A DNA stretch of 64,000 bases from Daphnia carinata (Eukaryota; Arthropoda; Branchiopoda; Diplostraca; Daphniidae): positions 4,170,221-4,234,220 of the forward strand of contig NC_081336.1 in assembly GCF_022539665.2 (NCBI RefSeq), written 5' to 3'. Position 1 is the first letter of the stretch. Each line of letters starts with the position of its first letter. The notes under the pieces were generated by a model that was not told the DNA's origin, did not search any database, and saw only the letters and a program-made list of their open reading frames with translations. Shown in pieces: positions 25,001-38,155 of this stretch. Both the position numbers and the translations under genes were made by a program.

Positions 25001-28000
25001 GAACAAACCGCCTGATGGGCGTGCTGTTATTGAACTGCTCACACTATTAGATACGTATAGCCGAAATGCAAGAAGAAGAAAAGGGTCTTCTTTTCTAATA
25101 CAAAGCGCGTGTACATTAAATAAAAAAAAAAAAAAAAAAAAAAAGAGAAAGAAAGAATGAAGAAGACGGTCCTATCAAAGGATTCCCCCCTCTTCTAAAC
25201 ATAAAAAGCACCTGTTGAAGAAGAAGAGTTGGAAAGAAAAGCGCCAGGGACGAATGTAAAATGTCAACATTTGGACGTTGGTCGGCGGTGTGCATTTCTT
25301 TCTTTTATTCCGTGTGTGTGTTGTATACATTCACGTCTATAAATATATTGTGACGGCTTATTATATATATATATATATATATATATACTACACTTCCTTT
25401 TCTTTAACTTATAATGGCCCTGCGTTGGCCACCGCAACAGCTATATCGTTTGTTCATTTCCCTTCTCCCTTTATCCCTATTCTTCAAATTCCCTTTCATT
25501 TGAACTGAACCGCACAAACCGTCCAGTTTTATCCAGATATTTTTACTTCACTTCAAATGATTAAAGAAAAAAAAAACAAGAGTCATTTGAGCTTTATCAG
25601 GGTTCATAACTGTCAAATATGTGCGTCCATACTATCCGCATTTGAAGGTAAAAAACCCAAACGATCGCCGAGCCTATTCACCGAGAAAGGTTTACAACTC
25701 ATATACATAGACATGGGTCTTCTTCATCTCTACTTAGATGTAACGTGGAATGTCTATCATCATGTTTATTTTTTGTTGCTGCCTTATTTGAAAGCCACGG
25801 CTATGGCATTATGAGCTATATACAGCAGCGGGCCGAAAGCTGATGCTGACCTGCTGCTGGTCGAATATGGTTGGCCCGACACATAAAACATGCTGTAAAT
25901 AACGCTGTTTATTAGATAAAAAGAAAGGAAAAAGGAGGAAAAATACCTGAGCACACACACACACACACACACAGGAGGGCAATGTAAGAAATTCGATCCG
26001 ATTGACAGGGTATTGAATGGCGGCAGATTATAGATGTTCGAAAATAGTTTCGAATAATAATATAAAAATGGCTGAAAGTAATAATGGCATTGAAATATAA
26101 CGTTAATCTATTCATGTGCAAGCCGAAATAGCTGTGCCTCTTTTGACTTGATCGAGCCCGCGTGCATCCGAAAACACGAAAACCCAATTGCGTTTATATA
26201 GACGTGTCATGATGGAAAAATGCGCGATGCCTATAGGAAAAACAATGGTGACAGAAAATGGAGGAATAAACGAGTGAAGCGACACAATGAGGTGCTGATG
26301 AAGCAGAAGCACAATGCGCGTTCTGTATATATGCAGCCAAACGAACATCAGACGTCCGATCGTCTCGAGGTCATTACCATAATCATCATCACTGCCGTCA
26401 TCGCCCGTTCGAACTGATTTACGATGGAATAAGCAGATAAGAGTGGCGACGGGCCGCGTCAAATTGACTCGCCGTCAGGCGGAAAAACCGCAGAAAATAT
26501 GAAGACGTTATACAATATAAAAAAAAAAAAATAAATAATGGGAGAGAGGAAAACATTGGCCTTTTGTTTTTTTCTTCTGGAGTTTTGATCGAGTTCTATA
26601 TTTATACGTGACGTATTTATAGATTGAAACACGTAGACCACACACGTTGAGCATCACCTTTGCTCTTTCGATAGTTGCATTAAGGAATTTTCCTGAATAC
26701 ATCAAACCAAATTGTGCACATAGAACTCAGAATTCGTTACGACGCGTGCAGTTCCCTCACCACGACGAAGAATGAAGAGAGCAACAACCAGCAAATATTT
26801 TTTTGCTTTGTTTTTTTTTTGTGTTTTTTTTTTCTAAATTCACGTCCCTTTTAAAAAAAAATGCCATACTCCTTTAATTGGAGTTGTGTTGTATATCATC
26901 AAACGCGACGTGTGTATGCAACATGTCGGTTGAAAGGGTATAAGAGATAAAAAAAAAAAAAATATGATGTTAATAATAAGGAGGTGTCTCTAATCTAAAT
27001 AATAACGGCTGACATTGTGTTCTCCGGTTTCCGTTTTGGAAAACCAACCATTAAGAAGCTTTCCCAATCATCATTTTCGCTGACCTATTGTACACGTACG
27101 AGCACTCCCTACGTCATTTTTCTTTTAGAATTTGCGTATACATCCCAAAGTTTTTTCTTCATGTTTATTCAATTTCATGTTGTTATTCCAATACAAACCG
27201 CATTGTGCATACGCATTTATATACCACGAAATGAAAAAGACAAATTCTTTTCATTTCGAACTGTTTATCTCGGTTTAGTCTTTATACTTAACGAGCCATA
27301 TACGAATGCTCAATTGTAAATGAATCACAAATAAGACACTTCAATCAATGGTACGAACTACCGGAAACTACTGTTCCTCCTCACTCTTCTCCTGTGTTTC
27401 ATTTAAAATACGCTTATTGGCAGCTGCGGTCGTCAATCTCCAACAAAGCCCACCCCCTTCTCCAAAAAAAATGGAAGAGAAAATAACTATCTTTTAACCA
27501 AAGGTGGTGTACATAAAAAAAAATAAGCTTATATGGCGACTGATACACGGCCCCCAGTATACCTCTTGAAAAAAATGAAATGAGGTTTACTTGTTTATTA
27601 TCCAACTACATGCAACGAGGTGTAATCCATGTGGTCTTATCCCATATGGGCCCCGTTTTAAAAAACATGTTCCATTGGGTGATGGGACATAAGCGCAACA
27701 GGTAAAACGGCTGTGAAAAGCTCGAACGCGTTGCATCGCGTGAGAATCACGTGCAATGTCTTCATCAGACGGTTGATGGGGGCATGTCCGCTTTTTGTGT
27801 TTTTGGCTGCCGTTTTAAGTCGATTCGTTCCGAGCTCTTGTCGCCGCTTGCGCGGCCCCCGTCTATGAGAGGAGCCAACGAATGAAACCTTCACCACTTT
27901 TGGTTCACCAGCTGCCTCCAATTTGCCGCCGTTTTCATTTCCTTTATGGCTATTCTTTCTACACCAGAGTATTATTTTTATTCCGACTTGTTCCCTTTTT

Positions 28001-30000
28001 GTTTTTATTCTTCGTCCTGACATAGCTCCTCGTTTCAATGGGCCGTCCTCTCTTTTGCCTTCTTAATATGGAAGAAAGAAAAAAAAAAAAAAGAAATCCG
28101 ACTATACGTGTGTTGATTACACACTGGCAGCCACTCGACTATATATGGCACCATTACGACTTACGAGCCGGTGAAATGGTGTATAACTATATCACACCGA
28201 CAACACAACAAACGACTTTGGACATTATTCCCCCCCTTCGTTCCAAACAGTCCCGCATTTCTAGCCGGCCGAAGTGTAATCACGCGCAGTTTCGTTTCCC
28301 GAGCCGCAATAGCTTTTTTTTTTTTTTTTTTTCAAATCATAAACATAAGACGACAGACAAATCGTCATGAAAACGACGACGTGTAATCATCAGATCATTA
28401 TTCGTATATATATATATATATACAGTACATATTTGCCTATATTAAAAACATTGCCTGTTGGCGTTGGTATATAGCCACTATGACGCACAACATTTCAGCC
28501 TATTTGATAACTCATTACATCGTCTTAATATAAGCCATTCGAATTTTTTGTTTTTCCTTTTTTCCATCCAATTTGTCAGTTGTACATATGGCAGGGGAAA
28601 GCTCATTAGCTACAAACGTTATATACGTCTTTGTCAAGGGAGAGGGTGGTGTTTAATAATAGTTAGAAGGTAATAGACATCGATTTGTTGTTGTAATGAC
28701 TTCCGGGGGCCAAATCATCCGAACGAAAAGAAAAGAAAACAAATGACTGTATAGCTGATGACACATTTTTTCACAGGCAAGTAGAGAAGACCGAGTAGAA
28801 AAGAGAAACGGATTGAATTGTCCACACGAGCCGATAAGGTGAGAGTCTATATTTTTCGCTGTTGTTGTAATGATTAAAAACTGTCTACAGAACGTGAATA
28901 GAAGTTTCACGCTACGAACAGGTTCTTTTGTTGTTTGTGGTAAAAATAAAACGATTTGTTTGCTAGTCCAATTTTTTTTTTTTTTTTTTTTTTTTTTGTT
29001 TCCTCATTTCTCTTTTTTCTGTACAAGAGAAGCTCGCAGGTTCTTACGGTCTCGCTGCGGTGCGCCGATAAATGAGCCGCGCGTTCACTCGCCATTTTTT
29101 TTTTTTTTTTGTACGTACGCATTATAAAACATTCCTCTTATAGACGGTGTGGTTGTTTTCCCTTGTGATTCTTCATGTATACAATAATTTTCTTTTCTTT
29201 TTTTTTTTCTTTTTACTTACTATTTTTTTTTTTCTTGTTGTTGGTTAGATTCTTTGGGCTATCAGCTGTTGTACCGTCGTGGCCGCAAGGGTCCGTGAAT
29301 GTTACGCATGCACGATAAATGGTTATTCGTGTAATGGTTCTGAGTGTATAACAATCACACGGCCCAAGATGATGACAAACCGATGGTTAAATCGGGTAAA
29401 CAATTTTTTTTTAAGTTTCTATAAGAGAAATAGAAAGAAACAGATGACACACGCGTGCACGCATTGCCCAAACACGTATGTTTTAAAAATGAAAACTATA
29501 ACACCTGCATGAACTGTGGCGATTAAAACACATACGCGATGATTGCACGTATATGTGCGTCATCACCGTCAAACAATTGAACCGCTACGCAATTGCCGCT
29601 AGCCACCGTTTCTTATTTCCACCTTCTGTGTATTCGTTATTAAAGAAAAAAAAAAAAAAAAGACGGATACAAATGAAAGAGAGAAAAAAAAAAGAATAAT
29701 ACCCCCATCGTTTCTCTTTGTCGACACCATCGGCAATGATTAACTGCTGTAGCGGCGCGTCGTAACCATTTCCGACGTCAGGCAGTAAGTGGATCTTCTG
29801 GTATTCGTTGGGCTGCCTGCGTCTCTCGCCACACAAAAACAAAAAAAAACGAAAAACTATATATATATATATGTGTGTATAATATACTGCATTAGAATCT
29901 TGGCTATAGAATGAAATATATGGATACCGATATAGAACTAGACACGCAATCATCAACCGCTTTTCTCACCGGAATGAGATAGAACGATAGTCCATTCTCT
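25001..30000. other. Gene-free DNA (desert part 6)
   Basis: No gene seen. Contents: A-run near 25,122-25,144, (AT)n at 25,362-25,387, (CA)n at 25,952-25,972, AT tract near 28,405-28,423, T26 at 28,972-28,997 and T-runs near 29,095-29,110. The interval 27,660-28,030 is balanced in base composition and free of simple repeats. It contains an open minus-strand frame of 126 codons without a recognisable domain, so I treat it as a possible conserved non-coding block rather than a gene. Confidence 0.7.
25362..25387. repeat. (AT)13 microsatellite
   Basis: Perfect, self-complementary AT tract. Similar tracts are at about 18,283, 24,457, 28,405 and 30,119. Confidence 0.95.
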
Positions 30001-33000
30001 TCGTTACATAGACTGCCAGTTCGAAAGGGGGGAAAACTAAGAAGAAGACAATCATAGTATGTAGGTAATATCCACGTAAAGTGAGAAAGCCGTATTTGAG
30101 GGAAAGTACTATATATATGTATATACATATATATATATATATATATATAATAGATGCATACACATATACAATAACAAAACAGTTGGCCGAATTCCCACGA
30201 ATGTTGATGACGGGCTCCTGTTGTCTATAATATACAGTTTCATCGACATCCTATTCGCGCTCGATATATCTTTTTTTTTTCTGTTCGGTTAGTAACAATG
30301 CATTTTTTCTCTCTCTCTCTCTCTCTTTATCTATATTTATCTTACGCCACGTACATTCAACAGTCACATTGCTACATCTATACCTTACACATTTATATAG
30401 ACTGCATACATTTCTTTTCCTTTTTTTTTTTTGTTTTTCTCCAACCGCACAGAGAACAGGGAAAACAAAAAAGGCACACATTATTATTTCTCATTACAGT
30501 CCATTAGGCCGTGAGGGGGAAACAATGATGTTGGGGCCAATCAAGCGTACAATATGTGCTGAGTTTCTTTCTAAAGTACTCACTCTAGTTTTTCGGTGGG
30601 GGAGATGATGCAACATGATCTGCGCGGCCCTGACTGTCAATCTCCGATTGCAGGCCAACAGCAGCAGCAACAGCAGCAGCATTCAATCATTTAAAAAGAC
30701 ATGAAGCTCGAGGTACAGATATAATCAATCGCGATCTATATAGATACCCCGTAAAAAAAATGAGCATTTACAAACATAAAAAGATGGAGGCATCTGTTTA
30801 TGTATGTTTTTAGCTGGCGTGCCACATATTCACCGAGTCGTTTTATGATTATAGAGTTTTTGGTAATCCGATCATCTGGGAGCTGAATGTTCAAACCACG
30901 GAGCCATCAACACAATCCTGAACTTCTTCTCCCCTTCGTCTAGTTTTCTTTCCCTTTAATAGACCCGTCACATTTTTTCAAAGGCGCATGTCAAATCGAC
31001 TGGATGTCAATCAATCGATTCACTGACCGTTATGATTACTCATTTTTCTATTGAAATTATACTCAACAATTATCATACGGGGAGGTAAAGAATTTCAATT
31101 GCTGCAGGTGGTTAAACACACATTTTCCATTTACAAATTGCGAGAAATTTGAACATGCAAAAACCAAAGACATGCGTACACATTTTTACGGATAGATGTA
31201 GTCGTTAAATAGTCGGGAATGAAGGGAACTACATGTACTATGTATTTGTACATTGTACAAGTGGTGAACGGCCCGACACCCCAATGGGGGTTGGAAAAAC
31301 AACACAGCGGCTCCTACGAGGACCCCCTCTCTCTTTGCTGTCATGTTGCTTGTCCTTCTTCGTTCACTCTCCAAGCATCCAACCCAATGGTAAATAAAAA
31401 AAGACTCTCTCTCTCTCTTCTCTTTCTTGTATTCCTTTTTGATTTGCCCCCCCCCCCCTCTCTCTTCGTTCGGACTGGTTTATGTTCTGCTAAACGACAA
31501 AAGGGATCCGTATATAGAAGACGAGACCAGCTCTTTTTTAGCCCGAGCATATAGTTCACGTCAAAGGGGGGAAACGAGAGGGTGTTGTTCCATCATGCAC
31601 TTCCCTCCCCTCCCTTTTTTTTTTTTTTTTTTTTGTTTCCTTCCAGCGACTCTTATCTTAACTGCGGAGCATCCGCAAAGAAAAGAAGCCTCAACAAATG
31701 AACTCACTTATACTATATATACATACAGGGATTATCAACTGAGGTGTGTGCACACCCGTTCACCTCTTTACTCTTTTTTTAAAATGTTCTTTAAAAAAAA
31801 AGAAAATTTACAAGACGATGTATACATAGCCTTTTTTTTTTCTTGTTCTCTACTTTACTATTTATAGGCCTATGCCCCCCTCTATTTCCCTATCGAAGAT
31901 CTGTACATACCCCTCTCTCACAAAAAAAAAAAAAGGAAAAGAAGGTTAGACACCTTAATTAGTCTTGAAGAAAGAAGTGAGCAAGCTGCCGTGGATAAAC
32001 ACTTCCGCTGGCTTGACTATCTACACACATACACACACTCACTACAACCCGCTGATAAACACTTGTTACTTTTACTTATACTCTTTTAACCCCCACACAG
32101 CAGCACCAAAGCGACTCTATATACACAACGAAAAAAAAAAGCCCTGTGCACACTAAATGAAAAAAAAAAAGAAATCCTTTTCTTTATTTTCACCTACATA
32201 TAAGTGCTCTTTTTTTTTGTACCCCCCCCCCCCCCAATCTCCCTCCACCCTTCCTATTCAACGTTGAGCAGCTTAAGAGCTACATAGCCGCAGCTACATC
32301 CTCTTTAGCGAGCCATATCTCGCATACGGAAAAATACACAGGCGTATAAATAGAGAATGAAAGATAATGTACCTTTATGGTACATGGACAGTATATCTGT
32401 ACGTGTATGGGGCAAAAAAAAATAATAATAATAATCTCCGCTTTTCTATTGGCATCAGTTTGTATAAATTAAGAAAATAAAAAATCGGCTGTATAGGGAG
32501 GCCAGGTGTGAACTACGTTGTATATATCCTTAACTATAAGCAGCCTTTTTTTCTTTGCCCATTGGATGTGTGTAGTTCTTAACTGTATCAAATGTTGATG
32601 GCTCTATTTTCCCTCTTTGGTGGGATTTTGAAATCCAACAAATTTCGCGCGTTCATTTCGTTTTTCTTTTTCTTTAGTGGTGGGGGAGAAATGAGAATAG
32701 AGCAACAATAATCGGATCGATTCATTTCATTCTACGTGTGTGAGAAGAATTTCAAGTCGGTTACAGCTGAGTGTTAAGAAAGAAGGAGGACAAAATAATA
32801 ATAATAATAAAGAAAAAGACTTGAGGAATGCGTCCAGAATAAATGGAGACGCATAATACACACTTTGAAAAACGGTCCTTTTGTTGAGAAACGCGAACGT
32901 TTGAAACCGATCTCGAAATCCACTTTGATACCCGATGACCATTTGATAAAAAGTAGAGGAGCAAAGCAAAAACGAGCTTGCCCTATATATAGACACACAT

Positions 33001-35179
33001 CGAAAATGGCCAAAGGAAGGACGGACAAAGAGGATCGTTTAACATCACAGAGTTCTTCTTCTCTTTCTTTCTTTTTTTCTTCGAAGGCGCCGACTTACAG
33101 CAACGGTGCTGCCGTAATTTCATCCTCCCTGAAAAATGGTTGAGGAACTCGAGCAATGCGCTATCGCTTTCCCCCCTCTTTCAGTGGTTCTTGTACAACA
33201 AAAACGATGGCGTATGGCCGCTACATCTTAGACTTCTTTTACATTAGAGGCTGAAGGCTTGCCTTTACTGGCCGTCGCAGGGACCAACGACGATCGTCAT
33301 CGCACTTTTTTTTTTTTTTTTTTTATTCATTTGTCCCTTTCTAAAACATCTACTATTGTGTCAAAATTCGAACGTCTTGACGTCCACACAACGGCGATAT
33401 TTGACTAGCGTAGAAACGCGTTAACTGGTACGCAATGGATGGAAACGTACGTAGAAGTATACGTCTCTTTTCCCACGGTGTAGCATTGCCCCTCTGCGTG
33501 TTGATATCTTTTAAGGGAAAAAGAAGAACAGAAAAATATTTTTGAAAAAAAAAATATATATATATTCCAGCCCCCTTGTGAGTATACGTATCTAAACTGT
33601 GCGTAGATCAAATGTTCACAGTTGATTCAACAAGTAAATAAGAAGACAGAGGTCCAGTTGATATATAGGTATGCATGACCGTTCTACGGCTTAGATCGGA
33701 TCAAGTTACTTTGATGAGAAGGGGGGAACTAGAAAAAAAAAAGTGCCCCATTACCGGGCCCAGGTGGGTGTATTAAAAAAAAAAAAAACACGGTTTATCA
33801 CCACCAGCCTATATTTGATATACACGTTTAATGTCTCAATCTCATCAGGTGAGATCAGGTGTCCTAAAAAGCTTCTTCCTTTCTTCATGTTTTTTTCTTC
33901 TGAGCCACTCGTTTTTACTTTACGGATGTATATTTTTGACGAGCCTTATGTATACACGCTCCGATATTTAAAAAAGAAGCCGATTTATTTAACTGGTTTT
34001 GAGGATTTATAGGTAAATCGATCAAAAATGAAATAAATAGCGGAAATAAACCCCCCCCCCCCCAAAAAAAAAAAAATGTGTTTGTCCGCCATTTCACTAA
34101 CTCCATATGAGGTGTGGGGTAGGGACGTTGCTCTTTTGTTAAACGTCTGTGCGTCATTCGTACCGTAAAAACAGTTCGAACTGCAAAACGATCAAATGGT
34201 CAATGACATAGACACGCTGTGCCTCCTGTTTTCCCTTTCCCATATAAGACAATAGGCGGATGAACGCGGCTCCACGCTCCGTGGTGGTGTATTCTATTCC
34301 AACAGCTACTAGCACATACGTCCGCTGTTGTTTTGACAAATCACGCAAAGAAACGAAGGGAAAAAAAAAGTCGATTCTCATTAGAGTTCAATCAATCAAT
34401 CAACAAAACAGCGACAGTCATCCAATCAACGGAACGTTTCCGACTTCTGCTGAGGTTTCTCAGTCTGGGCGGTGGCCACCATAAACAGCAGGCCAGAAAC
34501 TATACACATAGGCGTATATAATCTATCCCTTGGAAAAATCCAAAAATGGCTACTGGAAACTCTTGTTTCTTGCTCATATTAAATCATTTCTTTTTCATAT
34601 CCATACCCTGTACTTGTTTTTTTTTTTTTTTTTTTTTCAAAAACTATAATCTTTTAAATGAAATTTCGATACCAATCGGTTTTGCGGATGAGAGATCGCA
34701 ATCAATACAAACTGGTACTGTCATCGATGAAGACGTTAGATGAAACTAGAGAATTAGAAGTGCATACATAGAACTGCAAAATAAAAGTGCCCGCCCTTTG
34801 GTATTTTAATGTATCGATGATCCATTGAACAATAATACAACGTACGGCGAAATATAAATATTCGAATCAAAATAATCCGCTTCTGTCTGTGTTTCATAAT
34901 TCACGAGGACGAGGGCTCACTGCAATGCCCCTCTTCTGTAACAACAACAACAACAAAAAAAAAGATGGAGTTTCATCAACATTTAGATTCTTATAAAAAC
35001 GAACAGGCATTTTCAGTGTTTTGGAACAGAGACTTGTCGGAATGGTAAGAGGAGCCTTTTTGCTCTGGGGCTCTTTTTCATTATTGGAAGCCTGTACATC
35101 AGCAACCCATCCAGAGGCACGTCTATATGTGTATACCATAACGAAATAGAAGAAGAAAGAAAATAGGGAAGCGATGGAT

Positions 35180-35223
<44 letters not shown>

Positions 35224-36650
35224 GTATGTTGTATATACATGGCAAGTCTTGGTGCCAGAAGAGGATGTTAAAATCCTCTTAAATCATTCCCCTCTATCTC
35301 TATTATGGTTATGATTACAAGTATTTATATAACACGGGAGGTGGTGGTGGTGCCGATGGTGGGGACCTCGCGATTGGATCAAAATAAAGAAGAAAAAAAA
35401 GGGAAACGCTCGCAACAGCTTTTTTTTTCTTTCCTTTCGACTCATCTCATTTCTTATTCTTATTTTTAGGAGGCCAGATTTGTATTAATATGGATACATG
35501 CATCACTGCCAACAGCTAAAGTAGAGGAGGACGTCCTCTGTCTTATGCCATTCAAGTTCAACGCCAAATCTGCTCGACATCTTATTTGCATCCACTAAAC
35601 AAAAAAAAGGGCCTTCCGTCTTTCTCTATATAAACCTATAAGATATTGACTATAACAAAAAAAAAAAGGGCTACATTTTTTTTTCTTTCTTCTATATCTC
35701 TACGGACTTCATTGGCTATTCTGTTGGCGTCGACGAAGCTCCATCTTCTCCACCACGTTAACTTATTTATTTATTTTTTTTTTTTTTCGTTCTTGCGGTC
35801 GTCCTTCCTCCACGCTATAAACTGATTGTTGCCACGTTAACCACCGCAGCCAATCACTAAAGCAGTTCGCTTTTTTTTTCTGTGTGTGTGTAACCAGTGA
35901 ACAAGGGAAAGCCAACATATTCGAAAGCATCCACGTACATTCAGAATAAATTTGCCTCTTTTTTTAATAATAATAAAAAAATGAAGGAATAAGAAAAAAA
36001 AAAAAAGAGAGGCGACAGCTACATTGAATTCATTGGGTTAAGATTATATTCAACGGAGGACGCGTGCGTGTGTAACAGCCAAAAATAAAAAACTAAAAGA
36101 ACTTGCATAATCAAATTCATATCGAACCGTTGACGCGTGCATACTGCTGCGGGACTCGGTAATCATATGTCTACAGAGAGCGATGCCGCAACAGTCGATC
36201 GTTGCAACAGAAAATAAACCCCCCACCCCCTCAATTACATCGTCAAATACTTCCACCCCAATAGATCCGATTTTTATAGATTAACAAAACGTTGCCCCCC
36301 CCTTCTCTCTATGTATACCAAATAACCGACCATGTACACATGCGACCTATGCCAAAATATATATTTTAAAAAAAAGAAAGAGAGAAATATGAATTGCATT
36401 AAGCGAAAGTACATAGACGAACGAAATTGGGCAAGATCTGTTGAGCACACACAACTAATATACGTTGGCCGTGTTTTGTATGCGCACCAGGCTTATGCAT
36501 CCCGCAACTGTTTGTTTGACAACCACCCACCATGTTTCATATCGAATTTAAATAAATCCATTGATTTTGCGCGTGTGTCGTGGTGTAGAACAGAAGACAC
36601 TCGGAAATTTAAACTTGCTTTTTGAATTATTATTATTTTTTTTTTTGTAT
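30001..36650. other. Gene-free DNA (desert part 7)
   Basis: No gene seen. Contents: AT tract near 30,119-30,149, (CT)n near 30,309-30,327, T-run near 31,613-31,634, C-run near 32,222-32,235, T-run near 33,307-33,324, C13 directly joined to A13 at 34,051-34,076, a long (AG)n at 35,183-35,221, and a GGT-rich patch near 35,340-35,365. TAGGCCTA recurs at 31,865-31,872. All open frames are short and low-complexity. Confidence 0.7.
35183..35221. repeat. (AG)19-class microsatellite
   Basis: About 39 bp of perfect purine dinucleotide repeat, the longest dinucleotide tract in the window. It lies about 3 kb past the optix stop codon. GA tracts of this kind bind GAGA-factor proteins in other arthropods; whether this one does is unknown. 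Confidence 0.95.
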
Positions 36651-38155
36651 TATAAGGTTTATTGCAAACTCTCTTTTTAGATGATCGTCTTTTATTGTTG
36701 TTGTTTCGTGATGTGTGTGTGTGGTTGCGTGTAACGTGTCATCGAATCGCGTGTTCACTAACAAAACGTTGAACAATCTCGATTCGCGATCGTCACGATT
36801 CAAACAGAAAGACAAGTTGAACATAGCAATAATATCGGGCATAATTGTATAATATTCTGGAAAAAGACATTGAAACGTGCGCGTGACTATGAATAAATGA
36901 TGAACATGCGTGAAAATCAACGACATTCGGGATTGGTAGAAAACAAACCGAACCTCTTCCGATTTAAAAAAAGAAAACAAAAAGGGAATCAACCGAAAAT
37001 GATTATGAAAATGAAATTGGTGATTCATTGGGCATTTTGGGTTCAGCTATTATTGGACTGGATATTTTCTCTGCTAACACACGTCCCATTTATGGGCAAA
37101 ACAAGCCACAAAAGGAATCTCACATTTGCTGACAAAAGATTTTTTTTTTTTTTTTAAACGGGAATTATTGTAGAAAAAAAAATAATAATAACTGCCCTGT
37201 TTACGTATGGGTTTGATAGGTGCCAACAAACTTTCGCCCCGAAGCCAACCACCTGCAATTGTATAAGAGCCCGTTTCAAAGCCGATTTGAACCAATAGAT
37301 TTCGATGAATATTCTAGTCAAAGGTTGTAAAGCCAAACCCGGGGGGTATATCGAGGACAACAACAGTATATCAATTATTATTACGTATATAATAAGGGGT
37401 TCAATCGTGAAGAGGCAAACATCACTCGCACACACGTACCAATCAAATTGGGATTTCATATATCAACGTTTTTTTGTTTTTTTTTTATCGTTTGTCTTTT
37501 TTTTTCTCAATTCAAAAAGGTTTCAATCGTCACGAAACGGGATGAGGAACTGAAGAAAATGATTAGACAAATAATACACCATCCAGTTATATAGTATAAT
37601 ATAATATATATATAAATCAGAACAGGACGATTGATAAGATAAACAACGTCCAATGAAATAAAAAAAATCAAAACACAATCACACACTCACACAGCACGCG
37701 CTAATTTTAAAAACAAAAACCAAAAATGGGAATAAGGAAGGGGAATAGAAAATCATATTGTCCATGTAAGTATATGTCCATGTGTCATGTACAAAGCTCA
37801 TCGAACACAACGCCAACCAAGAGCTGGCATCAACTGTTAAAAACATTCGAGTATTAGACGGGGAGGGGGGGGGAGAAAACAGGAAAAAGCCATCAATTTT
37901 TTTATAATACACGGAATTTTAAAATGATGCAAAGATATACTGTATAGGCAAAAAAAAAAAAAAAAAGGAAATGCAGCAGTTCTAATAATACAACAGCCGA
38001 GATAAAAAACAAAAACATTTTTCATTGGAAACATTTCGCAAACGAAATTTTTCTCTTTCCCCTTTTCAATTTGACGTGGGTCAAAACTAACGAAGAGGAC
38101 CCTTAAACAAATTCAATGCCATTGACAGGCCCTCTATGATGACTCGGGTTTCAAA
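36651..38155 (-). other. Probable optix 3' untranslated / proximal downstream region
   Basis: This lies immediately downstream of the optix stop codon on the minus strand. It has no coding potential. The nearest canonical AATAAA that I can find on the minus strand is at 36,663-36,658, which would imply a 3'UTR of about 1.5 kb. Variant poly(A) signals nearer the stop cannot be excluded. Confidence 0.35.
36658..36663 (-). terminator. Candidate optix poly(A) signal AATAAA
   Basis: TTTATT on the plus strand reads AATAAA on the optix strand. It is the first exact hexamer I found downstream of the optix stop, about 1.49 kb away. No transcript evidence is available. Confidence 0.25.

Noticed and set aside
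26112-26462. 116-codon minus-strand open frame
   Set aside because: No recognisable motif and no neighbouring exons or poly(A) signal that would support a gene.
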